Assembly (NCBI GenBank): GCA_028821605.1
Contig: JAPPFM010000003.1
Coordinates: forward strand, 93,388 to 149,144
Direction of reading: 5' to 3'
Length of the DNA stretch: 55,757 bases
DNA from: Candidatus Poribacteria bacterium
Lineage (GTDB): Bacteria > Poribacteria > WGA-4E > WGA-3G
The position numbers and the translations under genes were made by a program. The notes under the pieces were generated by a model. That model saw only the letters and a program-made list of their open reading frames with translations. It was not told where the DNA came from and searched no databases. The number at the start of each line of letters is the position of its first letter. Position 1 is the first letter of the stretch. Of the stretch, positions 17,185 to 25,811 are shown piece after piece.

Positions 17185-17846
17185 TATTGCGTTTTACCAT
17201 CTCGTTTTGCTATTTCTTCCTTGTCTTTTTCAGGAAGATTATCGTAGTGTTCTTGAATTTGTTTAGGTTGTGTAATCAAGACATCAGTAATTATATTGAT
17301 TAAGGTAAAAAGTGCTTGAACATTGGTAGTATCGTCAAATATGATCTCACCAGGGTGGACAGCATGATTGCCTGTTACTCGAACAATGTCAAGTGCTTGC
17401 TGCATTTGCTGACTAATACCTTCTTTTACAAGATTCTTTATATTCGTATTGAGATTCCCGGTCCTGCCGCGATGTTCAAAAAGCATCTGTATAGCCAATC
17501 TTAACAAAGCACAAGCGGAACGCGGAGATTGATCAGCTATAGTAGCAGCTTCGTCATAAACCTGTTTTATATCATCCGGTAAATCACTATTGGCTGGTGG
17601 AGCTGTGCAGCGGACAGGGTAGATAATATTTTCAGCCAGCCAAAATGTTTTTTCCTTACAATGTAAACAAGTAGAGATTTCTACTTCTCCTTGCTCAAGA
17701 GAAATTGGACTATCTCGTGTATACTTTCTCTCTGTATCCGTTTTATTATATTCGGATATGTGGGTCCAACTCTGATGGGCATAAACATCGCAATACGGAC
17801 AATTAAATTCACGACTGCTATATTTAGGTGGATAATATTGAGACAT
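17184..17846 (-). CDS. DUF4145-domain protein with N-terminal zinc-binding motif
   Basis: This 220-residue protein starts with two CxxC knuckles (FNCPYCDVYAHQSW and ISTCLHCKEKTFW), probably one zinc site. A DUF4145-type helical domain follows (about 95-190: YDEAATIADQSPRSACALLRLAIQMLFEHRGRTGNLNTNI). DUF4145 is often fused to or encoded beside restriction subunits. I chose the ATG at 17846, which has GGAGGT 5 bases upstream, over the in-frame TTG at 17858 that would overlap hsdM. It starts 2 bases after the hsdM-like stop and overlaps hsdS by one base. Its role in the system is unknown. Confidence 0.75.
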   Translation of the reverse strand: MSQYYPPKYSSREFNCPYCDVYAHQSWTHISEYNKTDTERKYTRDSPISLEQGEVEISTCLHCKEKTFWLAENIIYPVRCTAPPANSDLPDDIKQVYDEAATIADQSPRSACALLRLAIQMLFEHRGRTGNLNTNIKNLVKEGISQQMQQALDIVRVTGNHAVHPGEIIFDDTTNVQALFTLINIITDVLITQPKQIQEHYDNLPEKDKEEIAKRDGKTQ

Positions 17847-17848
17847 GT

Positions 17849-19936
17849 TTACCTCCAAAAACTTAAACCTTCACGCTTTGCCCATTCAATAAAGGCTTCT
17901 GCAATACCATCGCGGAGCTCCTCGTTGTGGTTGTGGAGGTCGTGATCGACAATCAGGTGCCCGTTTTTGTCCAATTTGTGCTGCCCATCGCTATTTTGAA
18001 GGAAAACATAATCGCCAGAATTATCCTTACCGCCTTTCTCACTCACCGCCAAAAAGACAGAATAGTTGCCCACTTTTCGACAGAGGGGTCCCACACTTGG
18101 GTCATCGTTCCACTTTTGCACGAACAGAACGCTCGTTTTCGTGCCGGTGTGCGGTTTGAAGGTGTTACCGTGCAAACTGACGATAGCCAAGATACGGGCG
18201 CGTTCCGCGATAAATTCACGGACGTATTGGTCAGATGTGTTGTTAAATCTGCCTTGCGGTAGCACAATCGCCATACGGCCACCGGGTTTGAGGAAATCAA
18301 GGTTGCGTTCAATGAACAAAATATCTCGCCCAACTTTGGTGTGTGCTTTGCCGTTCTGCTTAAAGGTGAGGTTGTATTGATGGAGGATACGACTCTCCTT
18401 GATGTCTCCAGCGAAAGGTGGATTTGCCATCAGAATATCAAAACCAAATGACTTGTTCTCGTCTTGTTCCATCCTTAACGCTTTGAGGCGGTCAAAACCG
18501 TCGCCATAAGTGCGGACCCACCTGCTATTTCTCTCTGTGCTGTCGTCCCACCGCTCATAGTCCAGTGTATTGAGGTGCAAGACGTTGGTCTCACCGTCGC
18601 CAGCAATCAAATTGAGGGTTCTCGCCACTCGGACGGTCTTTTCGTCGAAATCAATCCCAAACACCTTGAGGACGTGTTCCTTGTCTGCTGCTGGGATTTC
18701 TGCATTGGTGAAGAGTGTCCCTGTCAGTTTGAAAACGGTATGCACCGGAAATCCGCAACTTCCAGCGGCAGTGTCAATCATATATTCCCCTGGCTGCGGA
18801 TTGAGCATCTTGACACACATATCTATGACGTGGCGTGGGGTGAAGTATTGCCCCTTTTCACCTTTCGCAGATTTGCTCACCAGATATTCAAATGCTTCAT
18901 CGACAACCTGCAAATTGGAGTTGAACAACTTTATATCCTGCAAACTGGACACGCAGACTGATAGATGGCTGTCAGAAAGTTCAAACGCCGAATGTTCGGG
19001 AAAAACACCTCTCCACCGATCTCTTGCATCGTCAAAAAGTCGTTGAATTTTGGTTTTGAGTTGGGAGTCGGTTTGTCCTGTGTTTCTAAACTCCATCGCG
19101 CGAAAATCGTCATCTGGGATTTCTTCAACCGCTTTCTTCAAAACCTCATAATCTGGATTCTCAACGTCGTAAGATTGATCTGTTTCCTGAACAATCGTGC
19201 TGATTCTGTGTCGTAGGAGACGGTTGATAAACGTTTTATCTTCCTGACTCTTGAATTCGTCATAGAGTTTGGTGAAGATAAGTTTAAAAACCTCTTCAAA
19301 GACATCTACGCCTGCATTGGCGAGGACTTCATCTTCCAGTTCCAAGATAACATCCTTTAAGGATTTGTGTTCCGTTGCGAGTTTATCCTTAAGAATGAGA
19401 TCCTTGAGCGTAAAACGTTCGTTGAGAATATCCGCCAAAGTCTGATCGGCATTAGGAATATCGGTAATGTCTTCAAAGTAGTTTGGATCTCTCCGGTGGT
19501 AGTGCGAAATTTGTTGTCCGTTTGTCCATACAGCAATGGGCGCGCCAGTGGCGTTGCAGTAAGAACGGAGTTGTGCCTTACCATCTTGGAGTTTTGGCTT
19601 TTTTACTTCAACGATAATATAAGGGGTATCGGCTCTGTCCTTGTCAAGGATAACAACGTCGGCGCGTTTCTTTTCTCTACCGAAATTGACAAGATGTTCA
19701 AACCGCAAACGTTCTCGCGGATAATGATACCGGTTCAGGAGGCGTTCCACATACAGTTGGCGGATAAGTTCTTCAGGTTTTAGTTGGACTGCCTTCCCTC
19801 GAATAGGGCAGTAGGTGATGAGTGTTTTTTTGCCCTCTATCCGTTGACGTAAGCTCTGAATTTCAGATGTGTCGAATAGGTCAAGGTGGTAATTGCTGTC
19901 TTTGAGTATCGTTTGAATGATATCAGGTTGGGTCAC
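17849..19936 (-). CDS. Nuclease-methyltransferase fusion: HsdR N-terminal domain plus HsdM-type N6-adenine methylase
   Basis: The 695-residue protein has two parts. Residues about 40-170 match the nuclease domain found at the start of HsdR: RADVVIL with D93, IIVEVKKP with E110 and K112, then LRSYCNATGAPIAVWTNGQ, a PD-(D/E)xK arrangement. From about 195 it is an HsdM-like methylase: GQYFTPRHVIDMCVKML, SAM motif DTAAGSCGFP (about 387-396) and catalytic NPPF (about 505-508). There is no DEAD-box helicase in it or nearby, so classical ATP-driven translocation is not expected. This resembles BcgI-like type IIB enzymes, where one chain cuts and methylates and HsdS gives specificity. The start is GTG with CGGAG upstream. 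It is first in a three-gene operon. Confidence 0.85.
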   Translation of the reverse strand: MTQPDIIQTILKDSNYHLDLFDTSEIQSLRQRIEGKKTLITYCPIRGKAVQLKPEELIRQLYVERLLNRYHYPRERLRFEHLVNFGREKKRADVVILDKDRADTPYIIVEVKKPKLQDGKAQLRSYCNATGAPIAVWTNGQQISHYHRRDPNYFEDITDIPNADQTLADILNERFTLKDLILKDKLATEHKSLKDVILELEDEVLANAGVDVFEEVFKLIFTKLYDEFKSQEDKTFINRLLRHRISTIVQETDQSYDVENPDYEVLKKAVEEIPDDDFRAMEFRNTGQTDSQLKTKIQRLFDDARDRWRGVFPEHSAFELSDSHLSVCVSSLQDIKLFNSNLQVVDEAFEYLVSKSAKGEKGQYFTPRHVIDMCVKMLNPQPGEYMIDTAAGSCGFPVHTVFKLTGTLFTNAEIPAADKEHVLKVFGIDFDEKTVRVARTLNLIAGDGETNVLHLNTLDYERWDDSTERNSRWVRTYGDGFDRLKALRMEQDENKSFGFDILMANPPFAGDIKESRILHQYNLTFKQNGKAHTKVGRDILFIERNLDFLKPGGRMAIVLPQGRFNNTSDQYVREFIAERARILAIVSLHGNTFKPHTGTKTSVLFVQKWNDDPSVGPLCRKVGNYSVFLAVSEKGGKDNSGDYVFLQNSDGQHKLDKNGHLIVDHDLHNHNEELRDGIAEAFIEWAKREGLSFWR

Positions 19937-19958
19937 AGATTGCTCCGTTTTGATTTAT

Positions 19959-21251
19959 TTATTTTTTCAGGACTAAAATCCAATCCGTGTGGATTCGTTC
20001 CTTTCTCGGCATTTTAACGAAGTGTTTGATAATCTCCGAACCGAAGTAAGTTTCGATCTCAAAACCAATATCTTCGGCAATTGGCATAAGATATTTCCAG
20101 TTCTCAAATAGCTGCCCACGGATACGATTATTACCTACGACAATGACGTATCTACCACCCTCGCGAAGGACTTTGTAGACTTCAATAAGGTTCTTTCGCA
20201 TATCATCTAAATACTTAAAGGCAATGTATGCACGCCTTGGATCATCTTCAAAAATGTTTGCCATGACTCTGTCTGCCTCTGGCACGCCTATTTCGTGCCG
20301 GTGTTTATAATGACTGGCTGACACACTTTCTGTCCCTACATTTTGTTTTTTCAAAGCGGTTAATGAATCCTGCGCGAAACCTAACCAATACATCTCCAAT
20401 TGGTGAGTCCTCGGGTAGTCAACGGCATTGACATAAGGTGGTGAGGTTACCGCAAGATCAAAATGATTTGACTTGTACTTGATGTTCCTTGCATCCATAT
20501 CCTCTGGAAAATCGACGGTTATTCCTTTTGGATAGTTTTCGGAAAACGCTACCATCTTAGGCACTTTAACGAGAACTGTTTTTGCGAACCGATTCAGGGC
20601 ATCGGAGGGACGTACCACTTTGTTCAATTTCTTCCGAATTACCGTACGAGTGCAATTATCATCAGCGTTGGAGACAGAACGGATGATAGACGAAAGACAA
20701 ATCTTGAAGAAATCTTTAACGGCATCATTAGTGTCAATAAATTCAATCTGCTTTTTTAAATAGGTTAGTTCCAAAAGAATTTCTTTGTTGAACCAATTAT
20801 CTCTATAAGGGAAATCTGGTAGATCGGATTCAGCAACGAGCGAAGGACGGTAATCAAGGATAGCCTCCAGAAGTATTTTTTGTGAGGACTTGAGTTCTTT
20901 TTCCACTAAAGGCGTTACTTTCACTCTTGAAATAAAACGCGAAAATGGATCCACATCAATTCCAGCGGAGTGACGCCTTGAGAGGAGTGCCTCAACATTT
21001 GTCGTGCCGCTGCCAGCAAACGGATCAAGAATCCAATCGTTTTCTTGAGAGTATCGTTTAATGAGCCAACGTGGTAATTCCGGGAAGAATTTGGCAGGGT
21101 ACTTATGCAAACCGTGCGTTAGGAAACTCTGATCGTGACTAATGAATAGGAACCTATCGCCGTCCTTCGCTGGTAGATCAACAGGAATATCGCCGTCTAC
21201 CCGAACAATGCTTTCACCAAAATTATTTAGAATCTTTGTAATATTATCCAT
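19959..21251 (-). CDS. Site-specific DNA methyltransferase (DPFAGSGTT / TSPPY type)
   Basis: This 430-residue protein has HGLHKYPAKFFPELPRWLI, SAM-binding DPFAGSGTT (76-84), and catalytic TSPPYVNAVDYPRTHQLEMYW (TSPPY about 268-272). The late motifs LREGGRYVIVVGNNRI place it among beta-class enzymes (N4-cytosine or N6-adenine). SPPY favours N4-cytosine, but this is not decisive. No partner nuclease is recognisable. It ends 22 bases before the nuclease-methylase fusion gene on the same strand and could be transcribed with it. Confidence 0.88.
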   Translation of the reverse strand: MDNITKILNNFGESIVRVDGDIPVDLPAKDGDRFLFISHDQSFLTHGLHKYPAKFFPELPRWLIKRYSQENDWILDPFAGSGTTNVEALLSRRHSAGIDVDPFSRFISRVKVTPLVEKELKSSQKILLEAILDYRPSLVAESDLPDFPYRDNWFNKEILLELTYLKKQIEFIDTNDAVKDFFKICLSSIIRSVSNADDNCTRTVIRKKLNKVVRPSDALNRFAKTVLVKVPKMVAFSENYPKGITVDFPEDMDARNIKYKSNHFDLAVTSPPYVNAVDYPRTHQLEMYWLGFAQDSLTALKKQNVGTESVSASHYKHRHEIGVPEADRVMANIFEDDPRRAYIAFKYLDDMRKNLIEVYKVLREGGRYVIVVGNNRIRGQLFENWKYLMPIAEDIGFEIETYFGSEIIKHFVKMPRKERIHTDWILVLKK

Positions 21252-21299
21252 GTTTTTTCTGCAGAACTCTTTGATACTCTGACGTGAAAATCCAATGGG

Positions 21300-21713
21300 T
21301 TAAGCCTTGATGAGCCGCTCCCGTTCCAACGCCTCTATGCGTTGGCGGAGCAATTTGATTTCTTCTTGTTGATCGCGGACCGCCCTAATTTCTGCTTCTT
21401 GTTGGTCGCGGTTTCGGTTGTATTGATAAACAATAACCCCCATTGGCACTGCAACGAAAGCAATAATGGCAACGATTAAAGCGATAATTAGATGCCCTTG
21501 GAAGTCTATTCGTTTCCCTTGTGCTTGACTTTCAAAAGTGATACGATCCCCCAGTTGCTTCTTCGCCTCATCAATACGCTTCACAAGCCGCACCTCAGCC
21601 TCATTGACAATCTGGCGGATCTTCTCTAAATCCTCAACACTCAATTCACCAAACACAGAGGGACTGAAGCACAAAAAGCATACGATGGCAAGCACCAGTC
21701 CGAAAATTTTCAT
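21300..21713 (-). CDS. Small secreted or membrane coiled-coil protein
   Basis: This 137-residue protein has a signal-like N-terminus ending in SVFG (about residue 22), a helical segment (LSVEDLEKIRQIVNEAEVRLVKRIDEAKKQL), a transmembrane helix (about 74-95, LIIALIVAIIAFVAVPMGVIV) and a C-terminal coiled coil (QQEEIKLLRQRIEALERERLIK). It resembles in plan the coiled-coil/one-helix protein at 46687-47082. It is first in the run leading into the methyltransferase and restriction genes, behind the promoter at 21739-21767. No known family was recognised. Confidence 0.6.
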   Translation of the reverse strand: MKIFGLVLAIVCFLCFSPSVFGELSVEDLEKIRQIVNEAEVRLVKRIDEAKKQLGDRITFESQAQGKRIDFQGHLIIALIVAIIAFVAVPMGVIVYQYNRNRDQQEAEIRAVRDQQEEIKLLRQRIEALERERLIKA

Positions 21714-21738
21714 GATACGATTCTCTATACTTTATGAA

Positions 21739-21767
21739 ATTATAGCATAATTGCCGAGCGTCCACAA
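21739..21767 (-). promoter_or_regulatory. Promoter reading into the coiled-coil/methylase/restriction run
   Basis: On the minus strand TTGTGG (21762-21767) and TATAAT (21739-21744) are 17 bases apart, 26 bases before the ATG at 21713. With only short gaps downstream, it could drive the whole minus-strand run to hsdS. Confidence 0.6.
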
Positions 21768-21775
21768 TAGAATTT

Positions 21776-22510
21776 TTACATAAAGAAGTGCCGAAAAGCA
21801 ACAGCCACCACATCCATTGTCATCGCAACGAGCCAGTGGATCGCCGCTCCATAAATAAAGGAGCGCGTTTCCAGTGCGAGCACACCGAGCAAAACACCGG
21901 CAATGATTGAACCGAGTGCCTCCGGCAGCGGCTTGGAATAGTGCATCACAGCAAACGGAATCGTCTGGATCAAAATGCTGTAGTTTCCGAATTTACGTTC
22001 CAATCCAAAGAGCATAAAGCCACGGAAAAAGAATTCCCACGAGAACATGTAAACACCATAGGCGATCTGATAGGGTAGGAACGTTTGCCAACTATTTGCG
22101 ACTACCTTGCAAAGTGGATACTTTGCTACAAAAGGTGGATACACGATGACCGCGAGAATGACCACCGGTATCATCACAATCCACGCCATACCTGTTACAC
22201 GCCAGCCGAGTTTCTGGTTTCCGAGTTGGACACCGTAGTTGCTCAGTTTTTCCTTCGTTCCGAATTTCGCGACGAGGGCAGGCACGAGTAACAACGTAAA
22301 TGCTGTGATCAAAAACCAGTAGTAGTATGGGTAGCTTTCTGCCAGAGGTCCTGTTCCAAGATATTCTGCGAAATGGCGTTTGAAAAAACTCCGTCGGCTA
22401 TAATATCTATGCAGCGTTAGCAGGAGGGCAGAGGCAAGCAGGATAACAGTCGCCTGCTGTTCCCAACCGCGTAGATACTTTTCTTTTAAACTCTGAAGGT
22501 GGAAGATCAT
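21776..22510 (-). CDS. CPBP-family intramembrane metalloprotease
   Basis: This 244-residue protein has about seven hydrophobic segments and the CPBP (Abi/CAAX protease) motifs. These are WEFFFRGFMLFGLE, a variant of EExxxR with W in place of the first E, then FAVMHYSKPLPEALGSIIAGVLLG with the metal-binding H, and GAAIHWLVAMTMD with the second H. Family members are membrane proteases of mostly unknown substrate, sometimes tied to bacteriocin immunity. It is divergent from the glycosyltransferase gene, and the two promoters overlap. Confidence 0.82.
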   Translation of the reverse strand: MIFHLQSLKEKYLRGWEQQATVILLASALLLTLHRYYSRRSFFKRHFAEYLGTGPLAESYPYYYWFLITAFTLLLVPALVAKFGTKEKLSNYGVQLGNQKLGWRVTGMAWIVMIPVVILAVIVYPPFVAKYPLCKVVANSWQTFLPYQIAYGVYMFSWEFFFRGFMLFGLERKFGNYSILIQTIPFAVMHYSKPLPEALGSIIAGVLLGVLALETRSFIYGAAIHWLVAMTMDVVAVAFRHFFM

Positions 22511-22511
22511 C

Positions 22512-22540
22512 TTGACATCCCGTCAGTTTTACGATATTAT
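22512..22540 (+). promoter_or_regulatory. Promoter of the glycosyltransferase run
   Basis: TTGACA (22512-22517) and TATTAT (22535-22540) are 17 bases apart. The predicted start near 22547 excludes the longest possible reading frame of the downstream gene (from 22499). Confidence 0.7.
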
Positions 22541-22564
22541 ATCGTGACTCGCAAAAATTTACAA
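22536..22564 (-). promoter_or_regulatory. Promoter of the CPBP protease gene, sharing its -10 with the opposite promoter
   Basis: On the minus strand TTGTAA (22559-22564) and TATAAT (22536-22541) are 17 bases apart. Its -10 lies on the same 13-base palindrome, CGATATTATATCG, as the plus-strand -10. Confidence 0.65.
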
Positions 22565-22648
22565 TTGATGGATGAGAGCGTGTACTACGGCATTTTTCGG
22601 TGTTCTGTGAGAACTGTTGGTGTCAGTGGATATGGTAGAAGTTTTAGT

Positions 22649-23665
22649 ATGCTACAACCTGAACAGGTCGATCGTATCTTAATCGTCAGACTGGCACCGC
22701 TCGGTGAGACAGTTTTAACAACACCTGTCATCCGTGCCTTACGTCAGCACTTCCGAGATGCCTATATTGCTTACATGGTAGCACCGACGCGAGAGGATTT
22801 GGTATCTGCAAATCCTCATTTGAATGAGGTCCTTACCTATCAGGCTTCGGTGCCGAAGTTGATTTATCAACTTATTCAGCGTAAATTCCAAATGGCGATT
22901 GTGCTGCAACCGACGTTTCGTTTAGTCCTTCACACATTTCTTGCGAGGATCCCGTTTCGTGTTGGGTTTGAAACGAACGCCGGCAGGAAGAAATTGCTGA
23001 ATCTCACAGTGCCGAATAACACGACGCAGCATGAAACACAACGTTATCTCGATGTCGTTCGTGCGATGGGCATTGATGTAACAGACGATGAGCCGGAAGT
23101 GTTTGTTGACAGTGCAGGGAGGTCGTGGGTGAATGATTTTCTTGCAGATCAGAGGCTTGGTGACAACAAGCCTATTATCGGTCTCAATCCGGGAGCCGCT
23201 ACTGCTTACCGCCGTTGGCACGCAGCGAACTTTGCCACCCTCGGAGATCAACTCCACGAGGCGTATGGTGCACATATCATCATCACAACCGGACCACGGG
23301 AAGGTGAATTGGCAGCTCAGGTGGCGGAGCAGATGGCGTATTCGCCTGTTATTGTCAATCAGGTAACCCCGATGCAACTTGGGGCACTCTTACAACGGTG
23401 TGATCTCTATATCAGCAACGATACGGGACCGATGCATCTCAGTACCGCTGTGAAGACACCAACGGTTGCCCTGTTTGGCGCGTCGAACCTAATTCAATGG
23501 TCGCCGCCGTGGGATAGACATGCAGTGGTTGCGCGCAAAAAGTGTGAGTTTATGAAAACGTTATCTTCCAAAGAATGGGACGACCATCCAGAGCGGGCGC
23601 GCGAAAACCTTGAGGCGATCACCCCGGATATGGTTATGGCGGCAGTAGAGGAACTAACATGGTGA
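22649..23665 (+). CDS. Glycosyltransferase family 9 (heptosyltransferase-like)
   Basis: From ATG 22649 the protein has 338 residues and opens MLQPEQVDRILIVRLAPLGETVLTTPVIRALR, the usual GT9 start. Further family marks are IIGLNPGAATAYRRWHAANFATLGDQL, IIITTGPREGELA and the nucleotide-sugar site DLYISNDTGPMHLSTAVKTPTVALFGASN. GT9 enzymes add heptose or related sugars to the lipopolysaccharide core or other surface glycans. An in-frame ATG at 22568 is also downstream of the predicted transcription start, but the 27 extra residues do not look like the family. It overlaps the next gene by 7 bases. Confidence 0.86.
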   Translation: MLQPEQVDRILIVRLAPLGETVLTTPVIRALRQHFRDAYIAYMVAPTREDLVSANPHLNEVLTYQASVPKLIYQLIQRKFQMAIVLQPTFRLVLHTFLARIPFRVGFETNAGRKKLLNLTVPNNTTQHETQRYLDVVRAMGIDVTDDEPEVFVDSAGRSWVNDFLADQRLGDNKPIIGLNPGAATAYRRWHAANFATLGDQLHEAYGAHIIITTGPREGELAAQVAEQMAYSPVIVNQVTPMQLGALLQRCDLYISNDTGPMHLSTAVKTPTVALFGASNLIQWSPPWDRHAVVARKKCEFMKTLSSKEWDDHPERARENLEAITPDMVMAAVEELTW

Positions 23666-25146
23666 ATTCTAAACGGGTCCAGATTGAGGGTTTGGATACA
23701 CAATCCATCAGAGATTATCTCACCGATATCCGCGCCAGAATGTATCGGCAGGCACTTCTGCAGACGAGCATATCTGCATTGTTCTGTGGGCTTCTTCTGC
23801 TTACGTTTCTGTCCCTTCTGAACCGAGTAGTCCTCCTGCCGATGCAGATGTCAACGGTTAGTTGGTTTCTCATGATCGCGGCGGTAGGTGTAGGTATCTG
23901 TCTCAGTATCAGGCATCGGACGGATTTGCTATCTGTGGCGCGTGCGGTTGATGAAAAAATGGAGCTTGGTGAACGACTTAGCACGGCATTCGAGTTGATG
24001 CAAGCCAATCCTCAAGGCGAGTTCGCGCAACTTCAAATCCGAGATACTGCAGAGACTGTGAGGACCTTAGACATCGCAGAAATAAGTCCGTATCGTATTC
24101 CAAAGCTCCTCAAACTGTTTCCGATTCCGCTTTTGCTGATTGGACTCTCTTTCACGGTTCCGACTTTTTACGAGGTGCCGAAACCACTGACGGATGCACA
24201 GCAGCAGGCATTGGATAGAACAACTCAACGTCTTGAAGGGAAACAGGTTGAAAATTCTACGCTACAGGCGCAAATCAACGAAACGGTGAATAGGTTAAAA
24301 GTCGCAACAGATCTTGACACAGCACAAGGACACCTCAGCAGCCTCAAAAAAAAGGTTCGTAAACAACAATCAACGCAGAATGCTATCACCGAAGCCACAG
24401 AAACGAGCCAAAGTTTTCAAGGTATGGATGCCGACCAATTCGCAGCAGAACTGGAAGCCCTCGCTGAACAGGATGAGATACCACCAGAACTTCAAGCGGA
24501 ACTTACAAACCTTTTTGAACGTTTAGCTGAAAGACTACCGAAGGGCGCGCTTAGTGATTCATTAAATCAGGTTCAGGGGAAGGCAGTCACGCCAGAGACG
24601 TTGCGGGACATCATTGCTGCACTTGAGAAGATAGAAAAGTCAGTAGACTTGGCGCAACTGGAGGCACAACTCGCGGCAAGTCAGAAGGATTTAGCATTGG
24701 CAACTATTGCGCCTGAAACCTCAGGAGGTGGCGTTGCCAATAGCGATGGTGCCCCTGGGCAAGACGCAGGGACAAGTGAGGTTCAAGGTACTCGTGAAAA
24801 TGCCTCAAATTCGGAAGCACAGACAACCGATATGGGTGAAATGGGGAACGAAACAGACGACGAAAATTCTACAACACCGTTGACTGGTGAGGAAGCATCT
24901 GCCTCACCGATTGACGGAGAACAATTGACGCTTACAGCAGAGACCTCTGGCACCGCTGAGAGTTTTTCTGGTGTCTTTACGGGTGAGGCTCGTGACAATG
25001 CGCCTGTCTATTTACCTTTCAGCGATGTGGTACTCAACGCTGAGCGTGCGTATGCTGAAGCCGTAGAAAATAACCGTATTCCTGTCCGATATCAGGCACA
25101 GATTAAAGCCTATTTGGAGGCAATTTCCAGAGACAATGAAAAATAA
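23659..25146 (+). CDS. Two-TM protein with long helical and low-complexity regions (DUF4175-like)
   Basis: This 495-residue protein has two early transmembrane helices (about 35-60 and 65-85), a conserved-looking segment (VARAVDEKMELGERLSTAFEL) and a third hydrophobic stretch (about 150-170). Long charged helices follow, then a Gly/Ser/Thr/Glu-rich linker (about 350-445) and a final folded piece (VYLPFSDVVLNAERAYAEAVENNRIPVRY). VDEKMELGERLSTA recalls proteins encoded near BatA/MoxR-type clusters. No enzymatic motif is seen. GAGG precedes the ATG, which overlaps the glycosyltransferase gene; the 3' end overlaps the next gene by 11 bases, so the three are co-transcribed. Confidence 0.6.
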   Translation: MVNSKRVQIEGLDTQSIRDYLTDIRARMYRQALLQTSISALFCGLLLLTFLSLLNRVVLLPMQMSTVSWFLMIAAVGVGICLSIRHRTDLLSVARAVDEKMELGERLSTAFELMQANPQGEFAQLQIRDTAETVRTLDIAEISPYRIPKLLKLFPIPLLLIGLSFTVPTFYEVPKPLTDAQQQALDRTTQRLEGKQVENSTLQAQINETVNRLKVATDLDTAQGHLSSLKKKVRKQQSTQNAITEATETSQSFQGMDADQFAAELEALAEQDEIPPELQAELTNLFERLAERLPKGALSDSLNQVQGKAVTPETLRDIIAALEKIEKSVDLAQLEAQLAASQKDLALATIAPETSGGGVANSDGAPGQDAGTSEVQGTRENASNSEAQTTDMGEMGNETDDENSTTPLTGEEASASPIDGEQLTLTAETSGTAESFSGVFTGEARDNAPVYLPFSDVVLNAERAYAEAVENNRIPVRYQAQIKAYLEAISRDNEK

Positions 25147-25810
25147 CATCATTAAAATTGGAGTCGCTGTCAGCGTCGTTGTGATCGTTTATCTCGTGTT
25201 GCGGCACTACGGCGTAACAGACGATATTCGGTTGGAAAACGTACCAAAAATCAAAACATGGGTAGCCAGTTTTGGACGGATAGCCCCCTTCGTCTACATT
25301 GGACTCTACCTTGTATCTACTGTTTTTTTTCTGCCTGGCACTCCGGTAACCGTATTAGCGGGGTTTGTCTTTGGACCCTTGTGGGGTGTTTTCTACGCTT
25401 CCATAGCCTCTATTATCTCTGTCTCTGTTGCTTTTCTCATTGCCCGCTATGTTGCCAGGGGCATTGTTGAGAATTGGGTCAAGGACAACGCACAATTCCG
25501 AAAAATAGATGAACAGGTTGAAGAACAGGGATGGCGCATCTTGATGTTTACACGTTTGGTCCCGATATTCCCGTTTAACCTTCAAAACTATGCTTATGGA
25601 CTCACCAGTATTCGGTTCTCCACTTATGTCCTTGTCTCTGCGATCTTTATGTTACCCGGAACGGCGGTGTTGGTACAATTCGGTGGGGCATTTGTCAGTG
25701 GTGAGGGCAATATTGGGAAGACAGTCCTCTATCTCGGAATTGCTGGTGTGCTTATGCTCTTACTCTCGTTGATTCCGAGATTTCTACGAAAATACCAAAC
25801 GAAATTGTAG
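25136..25810 (+). CDS. TVP38/TMEM64-family (DedA-like) membrane protein
   Basis: This 224-residue protein has about six hydrophobic segments and the SNARE-associated/VTT domain marks. These are FFLPGTPVTVLAGFVFGPLWGVFYASIASIISVSVAFLIARYVAR, then LVPIFPFNLQNYAYGLTSIRFSTYVLVSAIFMLPGTAV (both stretches split here by TM boundaries). Members are proposed lipid scramblases or ion-coupled transporters. It is the last gene of the glycosyltransferase run and converges on cca with 1 base between them. No terminator is seen in that junction. Confidence 0.85.
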   Translation: MKNNIIKIGVAVSVVVIVYLVLRHYGVTDDIRLENVPKIKTWVASFGRIAPFVYIGLYLVSTVFFLPGTPVTVLAGFVFGPLWGVFYASIASIISVSVAFLIARYVARGIVENWVKDNAQFRKIDEQVEEQGWRILMFTRLVPIFPFNLQNYAYGLTSIRFSTYVLVSAIFMLPGTAVLVQFGGAFVSGEGNIGKTVLYLGIAGVLMLLLSLIPRFLRKYQTKL

Positions 25811-25811
25811 C

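Noticed and set aside
18570-19046. 158-codon plus-strand frame
   Set aside because: Antisense to the well-supported nuclease-methylase gene, with no motif and no ribosome binding site.
22499-22648. N-terminal extension of the glycosyltransferase
   Set aside because: The frame is open, but the predicted promoter lies inside it and the extra residues do not match the family start.
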